Source: Nocardia aurantia (GTDB lineage: Bacteria; Actinomycetota; Actinomycetes; Mycobacteriales; Mycobacteriaceae). Taken from it: a DNA stretch of 64,000 nucleotides. The number at the start of each line of letters is the position of its first letter. Within the stretch, counting starts at the first letter, position 1. Shown here one piece after another: positions 33,873-42,121 of the stretch. A program made the position numbers and the translations under genes. The DNA lies in assembly GCF_009604425.1 (NCBI RefSeq), contig NZ_WEGI01000012.1, forward strand, positions 124,001-188,000. Direction: 5' to 3'. The notes under the pieces were generated by a model that saw only the letters and a program-made list of their open reading frames with translations, was not told the origin of the DNA and searched no databases.

Positions 33873-35792
33873 TCAGCGCGCGGCCGACCGCGACCGGTTC
33901 CAACCCTGCCAGTTGTCCTCGTCACCCATATCGGCTCGGATCGCGGCGGCGATTCTGCCGCGCTGAGGTTCGGGCAGTCGTTCGACAGCCGGTAGAGCAT
34001 CCGGCGACAACGTGCTCAGATAGTGGATATCGAGAGTTCGCTCGATCCCGCGGGGGCCGGCACCGGTACCGAGTTCGACGGTCGTGCCGGACAGCCAGCG
34101 ATCGATATTGCGCTCGGCGACAAGACGTTCGGGATTCACCAGGGCCAGTCCCAACAGGGTCACCGCCGCCGCACTCACCGCGGCACGCGGCACCCAACTC
34201 CGGCGCAGCCGTACCAGCGCGGCCAGCACCAGCAGGTACACCAGACCGATCCACAGCTCGAAAACCTCCACCAGCAAACGCAATACGGTGAATCCGTACG
34301 CCTGCTGATAGGTCCACATGCGGTGCAGGGCCGAGGCCACGATCACCAGCGTCAACACGCTCACCGCCGCGACCCCGATCCGCAGCCACCGCCGATCCCG
34401 CGTCGATTCCTGTGCGGCCCAAGCCTGTACGGCCGCGATCACGCCGAGCGCCAGCAGGCTGACCGCCGACAACTGCCAGAACCCGCGGCGGGCGTATTCC
34501 GCGTAGGTCAGTTCCGCGGTGCGCTGCACATAATCGCTTCCGCCGAACAGCGCCGCCAATTGCGTCGCCACGAAGAGTACGAACACCGCGGTCAGGGTTC
34601 CCAGCGGCAGCCCCCATTCCAGCCGCGACCATCGCCGCCGAACCAGCAGTCCCGCAACGGAATCCGTCTCGCCGGCGGGCCGCGGCGGCCCCGCCAGTAG
34701 ATACATCGCACCGGCCGTGCACAGCGCCGCCGCGCTGAATACGAAGACCCACCGCACCGGAGTATCGGCATCGAATGTCGGCGTGACGTATCGCACCAGC
34801 CTGGCGAACACGGCATCGGCGCCGGCCAGGAGCGGTACGAAGATCGCGAGAATCGCGACTGCCGCCGCCACCGACCATCCCACCCGCTGCGTCGTCGACA
34901 CACGCCGCTCCCGCACGCGCCGCACCCCGCGGTACAGCCACGGCACCGACCGCAACGCCGACACCGGCACCGCGAACATGTCGAACATCAGCCCGTGGAC
35001 CGATCGGCGCACCACCGCCAACGACCCGGCGACCCCGGCCCCCAGCAGACACAGCACGAACAACCACTCCGCCGCCCGGAATGCCCCGACAGCCAGCAGG
35101 CACACTGCGATCGCGATCCACCACGCCGATGCCGATCGGCGCTTCCCGCGCGTATCGATCTGCGGCGCAGTCACACTCGTTGCATCGACCGGAGAATTCC
35201 GTTCGTTGCGGCAGCTCCCGGCCACCGGCGCCGCGCCCGGCTCGGCCGGGCTGTACCCGCCGCCGGGCCTGTCGGTTACCGCATCGACGCTTGCACTGGC
35301 TGAGTCGACGTCCTTCGTCTGTGCTGTCGCGCGACGCGCCTTGCGGTCGACCAGGTAAACCACGCCTGCGATCGTCGAACCGGCCAGCAGCCAGCCGATT
35401 CCAGGGCGATTCAGTGGAACGAACAGCACCGCGGCGAGTCCGGCGACGAGTACGGCCGACATCGCCCCACGCGGCATCGGCACCCACTCCGACCGGCGTG
35501 GGACACGCTGCGGCGCTGCAGTTCTCGGGTATCGAGGACCGGACGAGTAAGGCGGGTAACCGGTACCGGGGATCGGGGCGAACGGTCCCGAGGAAGGTCG
35601 CGCGGCCGGATCCGGCCCGGTGGGATACTGAGCCGATTCCGCCACGACACTCGGCGGCTGTGGCTCAGCGGAGCCGGACCGCGGGCGAGCGGTCATACGC
35701 TGAACGGTATTGACCGGTGGTCGTTTTCGTTGTCGCCGTCCGGGTTCCGGGGTCGAATCCTCGGAAGCGGTCGGGGGTATCAGGTCGGACAT
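33873..35792 (-). CDS. DUF4173-family polytopic membrane protein
   Basis: A 639-residue protein. The first 110 residues are Pro/Ser/Arg-rich and cytosolic; around twelve hydrophobic segments follow, with the DUF4173 features WSVAAAVAILAIFVPLLAGA, GSDYVQRTAELTYAEYARRG and FWQLSAVSLLALGVIAAVQA. The C-terminal 80 residues are soluble and include NPERLVAERNIDRW. The family has no assigned biochemical function. The gene lies 69 bases downstream of the two-component pair on the same strand, so it may be co-transcribed with, or controlled by, that system. Confidence 0.85.
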   Translation of the reverse strand: MSDLIPPTASEDSTPEPGRRQRKRPPVNTVQRMTARPRSGSAEPQPPSVVAESAQYPTGPDPAARPSSGPFAPIPGTGYPPYSSGPRYPRTAAPQRVPRRSEWVPMPRGAMSAVLVAGLAAVLFVPLNRPGIGWLLAGSTIAGVVYLVDRKARRATAQTKDVDSASASVDAVTDRPGGGYSPAEPGAAPVAGSCRNERNSPVDATSVTAPQIDTRGKRRSASAWWIAIAVCLLAVGAFRAAEWLFVLCLLGAGVAGSLAVVRRSVHGLMFDMFAVPVSALRSVPWLYRGVRRVRERRVSTTQRVGWSVAAAVAILAIFVPLLAGADAVFARLVRYVTPTFDADTPVRWVFVFSAAALCTAGAMYLLAGPPRPAGETDSVAGLLVRRRWSRLEWGLPLGTLTAVFVLFVATQLAALFGGSDYVQRTAELTYAEYARRGFWQLSAVSLLALGVIAAVQAWAAQESTRDRRWLRIGVAAVSVLTLVIVASALHRMWTYQQAYGFTVLRLLVEVFELWIGLVYLLVLAALVRLRRSWVPRAAVSAAAVTLLGLALVNPERLVAERNIDRWLSGTTVELGTGAGPRGIERTLDIHYLSTLSPDALPAVERLPEPQRGRIAAAIRADMGDEDNWQGWNRSRSAAR

Positions 35793-35861
35793 GGAATCTC
35801 CATAGGTGTGCGGGACCGGCCCGGCGGTCGAGCCGAGCTGGGTCGTCCTGATCGAGTCGAT

Positions 35862-36893
35862 TCAGCCGGTGGGGAGGCTCACGCGGATGCGGGAGCCCGG
35901 ATCGGCGACGGCGATGGTGCCGCCGTGCAGTTCGACGATCCAGCGAGCGATGTCCAGGCCGAGACCGGTACCGCCGTTGTCGGTGCGACCACGGCTGAAA
36001 CGCTCGAAGACGCGGGCCCGATCGGCGACCGGGATGCCGGGGCCCTCGTCCTGGACCTCGATCACAACCTGGCCGGGCCGGGTGCGGGCTTCGATGTGGA
36101 CCCGGCCGTTCGCCGGGCCGTGCCGGGTCGCGTTGTCCAGCAGATTGAGCAGGACCTGATGCAGGCGGGCGCGGTCGGCGCGCACGGTGAGGTCCGGGGA
36201 GGAGATGTCGGTGGTGAAGCGGACCGGCCGGTCGACGGCGGCGGCCAGAACCTCGGCCTCGGCGACGACCTCGTGCAAGAGAGGTTGCAACGCAGTGCTT
36301 TCCAGCCGCAGGCGCACGGCGCCCGCTTCGACGCTGGACAACGCGAGCAGTTCGGTGACCAGCCGGCTGAGCCGTTCGGTCTGAACGAGCGCGATGCGTA
36401 GGGTGGCCGGATCGGGTTCGGCGACACCGTCGACCAGGTTCTCCAGCACCGCGCCCAATGCCGTGATGGGAGTGCGCAATTCGTGCGAGACGTTGGCGAT
36501 GAAGTCACGACGCTGCTGCTCGGCGGCGGCAAGATCGGCGGCCATCCGATTGAACGCCTCGGCCAGTTGCCCGACCTCGTCGCGAGAGGTGGCTCGGACA
36601 CGAAGGGAGTAGTCCCCCTTGGCCATCCGTCCGGCCGCGGTGGTCATCTCCCGCAACGGCCGGGTCATGCCGTGGGCCAGGAACTGTGAGGTCACCAAAG
36701 CGAGGGCGGTGGCATAGAGAGTGGTCCGTTGCGGCAGCCAGCCGATGGTCCAGGCGAAATACCCGAAGGCGATCGCGCCCGAAACCACCATCAGGATGGC
36801 CAATTTCACTTTGATCGACGGTATCCGATCCAGCGGCCGAGGTAACCGTGCCGACATCCGGGCAGCCGCCCGGCCACGCCACCCGGAACTCAC
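35862..36893 (-). CDS. Two-component sensor histidine kinase
   Basis: Membrane sensor of 343 residues. Two close hydrophobic segments (about 30-75) enclose almost no outer domain. A HAMP linker (MTRPLREMTTAAGRMAKGDY), a HisKA domain with His137 in FIANVSHELRTP, the N-box LLNLLDNATRHG and the ATP-lid glycines DEGPGIP and GGTGLGLDIAR follow. GTG 36893 overlaps the response-regulator stop (GTGA), proving the pairing. The lack of a sensor domain suggests it reads a membrane or intramembrane signal, or works with the DUF4173 protein downstream; that is inference. Confidence 0.92.
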   Translation of the reverse strand: MSSGWRGRAAARMSARLPRPLDRIPSIKVKLAILMVVSGAIAFGYFAWTIGWLPQRTTLYATALALVTSQFLAHGMTRPLREMTTAAGRMAKGDYSLRVRATSRDEVGQLAEAFNRMAADLAAAEQQRRDFIANVSHELRTPITALGAVLENLVDGVAEPDPATLRIALVQTERLSRLVTELLALSSVEAGAVRLRLESTALQPLLHEVVAEAEVLAAAVDRPVRFTTDISSPDLTVRADRARLHQVLLNLLDNATRHGPANGRVHIEARTRPGQVVIEVQDEGPGIPVADRARVFERFSRGRTDNGGTGLGLDIARWIVELHGGTIAVADPGSRIRVSLPTG

Positions 36894-37579
36894 GGCCCCT
36901 CCAGCGCGTAACCGACACCGTGCACCGTGCGAATGAGCTTCGCGCCCAGCTTGCGGCGCAACGCCTTCACATGTGAGTCCACCGCGCGGGTGCCCGACGC
37001 GTCCGTCCACCCCCACACCTCACTGAGCAGGCGTTCGCGGGTCGACACCGTACGCGGCCGCCGCGCCAGCTGCACCAGCAGATCGAATTCCAGTGGAGTC
37101 AGCTGAGTTTCGAGGTCTGCACGCCACACCCGACGCTGATCGACATCGATCCGCAGATCACCCACGACGATCGTCGCACCCGGATCGGCGGTGCGCTCGA
37201 CCCGCCGTAGCAGCGCATGCACCCGGGCGGTGAGCACCCGCATGGAAAACGGCTTGGTCAGGTAGTCGTCCGCCCCGACCCCGAGCCCGACCAGCACGTC
37301 CGTCTCGTCGGTGCGCGCGGTGAGCATGAGCACCGGCACCGGCCGGCTCCCCTGGATCCGCCGGCACACCTCCAACCCGTCGAAACCGGGCAGCATCACA
37401 TCCAGCACCACCAGATCCGGCCCGAACCGCTCCGCGGCCACCACCGCGGCGGGCCCGTCATGAGCGAGATCCACGACAAACCCCTCGGCACGCAACCGGG
37501 CGGCCACCGATTCGGCGATGGTGGGCTCGTCCTCCACCACCAGAATCCGCCGCCCGACACCCGGCAAGCTGTCCTCCAT
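36890..37579 (-). CDS. OmpR/PhoB-type response regulator
   Basis: A 229-residue regulator from ATG 37579 (MEDSLPGVGR). Receiver domain: RILVVEDEP acidic pocket, phosphoryl Asp60 in LVVLDVMLP, and the conserved Lys in YLTKPF. C-terminal winged helix of the OmpR type: LTPLEFDLLVQLARRP, DASGTRAVDSHVKALRRKL and TVHGVGYAL. It is the first gene of a three-gene unit with the sensor kinase (overlapping by GTGA) and the DUF4173 gene. An in-frame upstream start at 37660 would add 27 residues without a ribosome site. Confidence 0.93.
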   Translation of the reverse strand: MEDSLPGVGRRILVVEDEPTIAESVAARLRAEGFVVDLAHDGPAAVVAAERFGPDLVVLDVMLPGFDGLEVCRRIQGSRPVPVLMLTARTDETDVLVGLGVGADDYLTKPFSMRVLTARVHALLRRVERTADPGATIVVGDLRIDVDQRRVWRADLETQLTPLEFDLLVQLARRPRTVSTRERLLSEVWGWTDASGTRAVDSHVKALRRKLGAKLIRTVHGVGYALEGP

Positions 37580-37770
37580 GACATCGACCCTATGGGGTGG
37601 ATGTGGAGATGAACCGGCCTGATTGTGGAGATCCTGTGTGTATCCGTGGCGCTCCAGCACGCGCTACTGCCACGGCCTATGGCCTTACCTGCGGCAGGCA
37701 CCGCCCGGCATCTCCATACTTGCCACTCATCTCGTACCTGGACATGCTGCGCGGTGAGCGCCGCCACCCC

Positions 37771-37931
37771 GGCATCGAATTCAGAGTGAGACCGCTCTGC
37801 TCTTGGCGGACCAGGATCCGGCACTGGAACTGCTGCCAGGTCTCGCTGAGCCGGATACCATCATCGCCGCCATGATTGACGGATCCCGGGCGCGGGACGA
37901 ACACCCTGACCGGGCATCCGGTCACGGATGA
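37771..37931 (+). pseudogene. Coding-like fragment upstream of the DUF6879 gene
   Basis: In the 418-base gap 37580-37997, an open frame ending in TGA at 37929-37931 reads QSETALLLADQDPALELLPG then EPDTIIAAMIDGSRARDE. This looks like the C-terminal end of a real protein, but a TGA closes the frame upstream and there is no start codon with a ribosome site. It is probably the tail of a decayed partner gene of the DUF6879 gene. The remaining gap shows nothing else. Confidence 0.4.
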
Positions 37932-37997
37932 AGACCCGTTGAAACAACGACAATGAAGCCGCCATCGAGGTGCCGAAGCGAGAGAGGACCTTCCACG

Positions 37998-38564
37998 GTG
38001 CTGCTACTCCACGGCGACGACGCTGACGATCCGTTCCGTGCCTGTCAGCACAGCGCCTTCCATCTCGAAGTGCGGGACTCCTACGCAACGCCGTCCGATT
38101 CCGAGCCACTGCGCCGGTTCTTGAACGGTGAACCTATGGCGGACGACTACGCCGCACGGCCCTGGATTCGGTTCATGCGCGACACGGTCGCACGTGGCGT
38201 GCACATCAGTCGGGCTCGGGTGGTGACACAGCCTCATTCGGACTACCAGCACTGGTTGCTCACGATTACCGCCGGCAATATCGCAGTGGGTGAGGACATT
38301 CGATACGTGCCACGCCATCTGGCCGGAGACGTGCCGTCGGATGATTGGTGGTTGTTCGACGACGAGCAGGTTGGATTCAACCTCGTCGACCGCAAAGGTC
38401 GGCCTGCGGGTATGGCCGTGACCATGGATCCGGAAATCGTGGGGCACTGCCGATCGGTGCGAAAACGTTTATGGGAGCTGGCGATCCCCTTTGCCAAGTA
38501 TGTAGGGCGTAATCCCATCCGAGGCGGAAATCCCCATGCAGACAACGAACTTCGGGATGCATGA
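37998..38564 (+). CDS. DUF6879 family protein
   Basis: A 188-residue protein from GTG 37998, nine bases after GAGAGGA. The family pattern is clear: FHLEVRDSYATPSDSEPLRRF near the start, then PWIRFMRDTVARGVHISRAR, VTQPHSDYQHW, EDIRYVPRH and DDWWLFDDEQV. DUF6879 proteins are common in actinomycetes, usually next to XRE-type regulators or other small accessory genes in mobile or regulatory clusters. Here the usual partner seems lost. Function unknown. The DNA is less GC-rich than the chromosome around it. Confidence 0.85.
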   Translation: MLLLHGDDADDPFRACQHSAFHLEVRDSYATPSDSEPLRRFLNGEPMADDYAARPWIRFMRDTVARGVHISRARVVTQPHSDYQHWLLTITAGNIAVGEDIRYVPRHLAGDVPSDDWWLFDDEQVGFNLVDRKGRPAGMAVTMDPEIVGHCRSVRKRLWELAIPFAKYVGRNPIRGGNPHADNELRDA

Positions 38565-38949
38565 CCACAGCACCGTGCTCGTGGAAACCATGATTCAGCA
38601 GCTGCCGGCCACGTGGGATATGCGGGCGAGCCAGGCCGGTATGGCCTTCCTGGGGCTATCGAAGCCGAAATCTGCCCCGAGCGCCTGGTACGGCATCCGG
38701 CGGGTGGGGTCGGCGTGGCCAGAACCGCAGCTGAGTGATGTCCTCAGGCGGTACTGGAGGAACACAGCACAAACCAGGGCATCGCTCTTCCGACCGCACA
38801 GCGCGCACCCCCTGCGGGTGCAAAAGGGCAACGCCTCATTGGCGGGGCAGGCCGCAATCAGGAGCGAATTCGATCCTAGACAAATCGAATTATCGCAGCT
38901 CAGAGCACCCTTCGCCATTCCCGCACACCACCACCGCAGATCAGCATGA
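38536..38949 (+). CDS. Hypothetical protein, uncertain
   Basis: An open frame of 137 codons starting MQTTNFGMHDHSTVLVETMI and overlapping the DUF6879 3' end by 29 bases. The first 80 residues read acceptably (AWYGIRRVGSAWPEPQLSDV), the rest is Arg/His/Ser-rich and less convincing. It may be a real but truncated gene or a chance frame in decayed DNA. No family recognised. Confidence 0.3.
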   Translation: MQTTNFGMHDHSTVLVETMIQQLPATWDMRASQAGMAFLGLSKPKSAPSAWYGIRRVGSAWPEPQLSDVLRRYWRNTAQTRASLFRPHSAHPLRVQKGNASLAGQAAIRSEFDPRQIELSQLRAPFAIPAHHHRRSA

Positions 38950-39123
38950 TCAATCGAGGGCTAGGGTTGAGTGTGCACCCGGATACACCGGGCTCGGCCC
39001 CCGGACCCACGCAAAGGGCTCGGCATCCCTTGAAGGGGCGCGTGGCCCGCGCCTGGATCCCGACCTTCGTCGACAATATCCAACAGCCGGTCGGTTTACC
39101 TGCGAAGGCGCCTGCGGCAGACT

Positions 39124-39459
39124 ATGAACATGTCCGAGCACACTCCAACACCGTTCAGTTTTGCTGAGGTCAAACCCTATGAGGTCGTCGACTCCCTGGC
39201 TGAGCTACACGGCCCGGACCACGGGGGGCTCGAGCTGCCGGTCGAACTGGCTTGGGGCGGTCGCACCGAGTTCGATCTGGAAGACGAATACGACCGCACC
39301 GCGGTGTACAAAATCGTCCTCGAGGAAGGAACCAAACAACACCTGCGAGAACTGGTCAACGGACGGCTGCTGACCGCGATCTGGAACCAGATGCGGCCCG
39401 CACGGCCCGTCCGCGCCCTGTGGGAAAAACACTTCCCGCAACTGCGGGCCGCCGCCTGA
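39124..39459 (+). CDS. Putative antitoxin-like partner of the AbiEii-type gene
   Basis: An acidic 111-residue protein starting MNMSEHTPTPFSFAEVKPYE and ending PVRALWEKHFPQLRAAA. Its stop overlaps the ATG of the nucleotidyltransferase gene (TGATG), the tight coupling typical of toxin-antitoxin pairs, where the smaller first gene is usually the antitoxin. No DNA-binding motif is obvious. I do not recognise the family; the role is inferred only from position and size. Confidence 0.65.
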   Translation: MNMSEHTPTPFSFAEVKPYEVVDSLAELHGPDHGGLELPVELAWGGRTEFDLEDEYDRTAVYKIVLEEGTKQHLRELVNGRLLTAIWNQMRPARPVRALWEKHFPQLRAAA

Positions 39460-40091
39460 TGGACCCTCGCCAACACGAGCTGGCACGCATCGCACTCCAT
39501 GTCGTCGGCAACCGCGGATTCGTCCTCGGCGGCGGTCATGCCGTCGCGTTGCACGGCATGGGGTCGCGGCCATCGGAGGATGTCGACCTGTTCTCCGACG
39601 TCCGCGGCACACCAGGCGAAGTGGCCGACGATGTGATCTCCGCCTTCGAGCGCGCGGAACTTACCGTCGATGTCGTCCGGCGTACCCCCGATCTGGTCCA
39701 GATGGCGGTCACCTTTCCGGACGGGCACGCCGCCAAGGTCGACCTCGGCGTTTTCTGGCGAGCCCGATCTCCGGTGATTCTGGAAGTAGGCCCGGTCCTT
39801 CACCCCGACGACGCGGTCGCCGGCAAAATGGACGCCCTGTTCAACCGATGGGCACCTCGGGACTACCTCGACATCGACGCGATCCTGGTCAGTGGACGCT
39901 ACACCCGCGACCAACTGCTCACGATCGCCGCCGAACACAATCCCGGATTCGACCCGAATATGTTCGCCGAGTCTCTGTCCTACCTGCAGCGGATACCCGA
40001 CCGAGACTTCACCCCCTACGGGGTCAGCACGGCCACCATCGCAGCGATGCGGCAACGCTTCGCCGACTGGGAACAGCAGCTGACCACCTGA
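39459..40091 (+). CDS. AbiEii-family nucleotidyltransferase, putative toxin
   Basis: A 210-residue protein of the AbiEii / DUF1814 nucleotidyltransferase family. It shows the helical lead followed by GFVLGGGHAVALHGMGSRPS and the active-site metal pair in SEDVDLFSD (Ser-x-Asp-x-Asp), with a third carboxylate probably in KVDLGVF and the later Lys in AVAGKMDALFNRW. Related toxins (AbiEii, MenT) transfer nucleotides, in the case of MenT onto tRNA acceptor stems, stopping growth; paired antitoxins restrain them. The coupled upstream gene and the location in a lower-GC patch near tRNA-Ala fit a mobile toxin-antitoxin module. Confidence 0.85.
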   Translation: MDPRQHELARIALHVVGNRGFVLGGGHAVALHGMGSRPSEDVDLFSDVRGTPGEVADDVISAFERAELTVDVVRRTPDLVQMAVTFPDGHAAKVDLGVFWRARSPVILEVGPVLHPDDAVAGKMDALFNRWAPRDYLDIDAILVSGRYTRDQLLTIAAEHNPGFDPNMFAESLSYLQRIPDRDFTPYGVSTATIAAMRQRFADWEQQLTT

Positions 40092-40139
40092 CCACCTCAG
40101 ATGCAGGCGACAATGACCACCGCTCACAGAAAGGCTGGC

Positions 40140-40252
40140 ATGTCCGAAAACGCAAACACCGCATCGTCGTAACCAGTGAGCTCAAGAACCCCTCCGATGT
40201 GCAGAGACTCAGCCGGGCGATCATCAACATCGCCAAAGAGAAACGAAGATGA
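40140..40252 (+). pseudogene. Possible frameshifted small gene after the AbiEii gene
   Basis: ATG at 40140 with an AAAGG ribosome site begins MSENANTASS and stops after ten codons, while the next frame continues VVTSELKNPSDVQRLSRAII and ends IAKEKRR at 40252. Together they read like one protein of about 40 residues broken by one frameshift. It could be a third member of the toxin-antitoxin locus or a remnant. The following 40253-40476 shows no gene. Confidence 0.4.
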
Positions 40253-40476
40253 GTCCGGCGACACACCCAACGGCAGCGACAGCCAAACCGGCGGGCCCCT
40301 ACCTACCCGAGCGGCCAGATCTATAACGAGGCCAACACAGCACCAGTACACATCAAGAGCCGCAACAGCCACATCAAACTCTGAATTCACAACCCCTCGG
40401 GGGTTCGAACCACCACTCAGGACTGTTTTCGCAGCTCAGCTGCCAACTCGACAATATTGCTCGCAGACAAAAAGAA

Positions 40477-40499
40477 GCCGCAGGTCGATAACCTGCGGC
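40477..40499. terminator. Bidirectional terminator next to tRNA-Ala
   Basis: A perfect 9-bp stem (40477-40485 with 40491-40499) and five-base loop, followed by GTTTTT on the plus strand and by TTCTTTTTG on the minus strand. It should end the tRNA transcript (minus) and any transcript arriving from the accessory patch (plus). Confidence 0.85.
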
Positions 40500-40507
40500 G
40501 TTTTTCG

Positions 40508-40583
40508 TGGTGGAGCTAAGGGGAATCGAACCCCTGACCTTCTCGATGCGAACGAGACGCGCTACCAACTGCGCTATAGCCCC
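40508..40583 (-). tRNA. tRNA-Ala (anticodon CGC)
   Basis: A 76-base cloverleaf on the minus strand. The acceptor stem pairs GGGGCTA with TAGCTCC, the D-arm is GCGCAGTTGGTAGCGC, the anticodon arm TCTCG-TTCGCAT-CGAGA has CGC at the decoding positions, the T-arm is AGGGG-TTCGATT-CCCCT, the discriminator base is A and CCA is encoded. CGC reads the alanine codon GCG. It borders the lower-GC patch, the kind of place where mobile elements integrate. Confidence 0.95.
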
Positions 40584-40652
40584 GTGTGGAACGTTGCCGA
40601 ACCACGCTGGTGAACTGTAGCAGGTGGGTTGGGGAGACTCCGAATCGGCTGG

Positions 40653-41363
40653 TCAGGGGAGGCCTGCGGCGGCTTTGGCCCGGGTCAGGACCTGTTCGAC
40701 CATGTGGGGGGTGAGGCGGCCGGTGAAGGTGTTCTGCTGGCTTACGTGGTAGCAGCCGAACAGCTCCAACGGGGTTTCCAGGGGAGCTACGGGCTCGAGG
40801 GTGTAGTGGGCGCCGTGGGTGAAGGTGGGGCGGGGGCGGGGGATGGTCCAGCCGGCGGCGGCTAGGACGGGGAGTAGGGCTTGCCAGCCGAAGGCGCCTA
40901 GGACGACTACCGATCGGAGGGTGGGGGTGAGGAGGTGTAGTTCGTCTACCAGCCAGTGGCGGCAGGTGTCGCGTTCGGTGGGGGTGGGTTTGTTGTCGGG
41001 TGGGGCGCAGTGGACGGGGGAGGTGATGCGGGTGCCGAATAATTGCAGGCCGTCGTCTATCGAGGTGGCGGTGGGGTGGTTGGCCAGGCCTACGGCGTGC
41101 AGGGCGGCGTAGAGGACTTCGCCGCTGCGGTCGCCGGTGAACATGCGGCCGGTGCGGTTGGCGCCGTGGGCGGCGGGGGCGAGGCCGACTATCAGGATGC
41201 GGGCGTCGGGTGGGCCGAAGCCGGGGACCGGGCGGCCCCAGTAGGTCTGGTCGCGGAAGGCGGCGCGCTTCTCGCGGGCCACCTGTTCGCGCCAGGCGAC
41301 CAGGCGGGGGCAGGCGCGGCAATCGATCAGCGCCGCCTCCAGCTCGGCGAGGGTGCGGTGCAC
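40653..41363 (-). CDS. udgB: Family 5 uracil-DNA glycosylase (UdgB)
   Basis: Removes uracil, and in this family also hypoxanthine and other deaminated bases, from DNA. The protein has 236 residues from GTG 41363. It keeps the Fe-S cluster cysteines starting with CRACPRL, motif A GLAPAAHGANRTGRMFTGD, the mid-protein ITSPVHCAPPDNKPTP with another cluster cysteine, and the late CYHVSQQNTFTGRL with motif B. This matches the M. tuberculosis UdgB type. Codon use is odd here, with many G-rich third positions in the 3' half compared with neighbours. The 314-base gap on its 5' side (41364-41677) holds no further gene that I can support. Confidence 0.93.
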   Translation of the reverse strand: MHRTLAELEAALIDCRACPRLVAWREQVAREKRAAFRDQTYWGRPVPGFGPPDARILIVGLAPAAHGANRTGRMFTGDRSGEVLYAALHAVGLANHPTATSIDDGLQLFGTRITSPVHCAPPDNKPTPTERDTCRHWLVDELHLLTPTLRSVVVLGAFGWQALLPVLAAAGWTIPRPRPTFTHGAHYTLEPVAPLETPLELFGCYHVSQQNTFTGRLTPHMVEQVLTRAKAAAGLP

Positions 41364-41677
41364 GGGAGAATTCGATCACAGGGGGAGCGGGAGGGGTGCT
41401 GGGAGGGTGCGCTTACGATGTCCGTTACAGGCGGTATTCAGTAGCTGTTTGTTCGCTGTGGTGTTCGGCTCGGTGGCGGGATGGCATCGGCACGTGCGAC
41501 GTCGTGCGGTGCGGAGTGTGGTGTTCCGGGTGTGGGTCGGTGGGCGATCGACCTGGTGATTGTCGGTCATGCCGGTCGGCGCGGGTTGGTAGCATGACGG
41601 TTCCGGCCGGACGGCCGGCGGGCGAGGTGGCGACGCGTTGCGCGGAGCCGACACGATTCGTGCGAGAGAGTCCTTCC

Positions 41678-42121
41678 ATGCAGTTCGAGATCATCGAGCG
41701 AGACGAGACATGGGTCGCCGGCCTGCCGGTGCGTAGCCCGAAGCGGCCGCTCGGGGAATTGCGGGATCGCGACCTGGAGGCGGCCTGGGCGGCGGTGCTG
41801 CATCAGGAGCTCGGCGGGCCGCTGGCGACCGCCTACACCGACTGGTCGGCTGATCTCAGCACGTACAACACGCAGATCGTGGGGTACGAATGTGCCTCGT
41901 TCGACTCGGTCACGCGGGGGCATATCGTGGCGCGGCTACCCAAGGGGACGTATGCGCGGTTCTCCTCGGTCGGGAACTTTCCCGAGATCATGACCGATCT
42001 GTGGACGCAGATCTCCTACGCCGAGGAGCATCGGCAGATCCGGCGGAGCTTCACCGGTGATTTCGAGTTCTATCCGCACGCCTACCGGATCGACCTGTAT
42101 CTGGCGGTCGAGCCGCGATGA
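41678..42121 (+). CDS. Effector-binding (GyrI-like) domain protein, first of a pair
   Basis: A 147-residue protein starting MQFEIIERDETWVAGLPVRS. The pattern of an N-terminal strand, a helix with DRDLEAAWAAVLHQEL, then YECASFDSVTRGH, IVARLPKGTYARFSSVG and a C-terminal EFYPHAYRIDLYLAVEP is that of the SOUL/GyrI-like effector-binding domain (AraC effector-binding type). These domains bind small hydrophobic ligands or shield gyrase. No DNA-binding domain is present. The stop overlaps the ATG of a paralogue (ATGA), so both are co-translated. Confidence 0.78.
   Translation: MQFEIIERDETWVAGLPVRSPKRPLGELRDRDLEAAWAAVLHQELGGPLATAYTDWSADLSTYNTQIVGYECASFDSVTRGHIVARLPKGTYARFSSVGNFPEIMTDLWTQISYAEEHRQIRRSFTGDFEFYPHAYRIDLYLAVEPR

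Noticed and set aside
37217..37612. Plus-strand frame of 131 codons antisense to the response regulator
   Set aside because: Entirely antisense to a confident gene, His/Pro-rich and without a ribosome site.
40390..40425. GGGGGTTCGAACC sequence resembling a tRNA T-arm, possible attachment site
   Set aside because: It does not match the 3' end of the adjacent tRNA-Ala and cannot pair as a T-stem.
40176..40613. Plus-strand open frame of 145 codons over the terminator and tRNA-Ala region
   Set aside because: It contains the well-known false translation of antisense tRNA and flanking sequence (GNRTPDLL, RYQLRYSP); the tRNA explains it.
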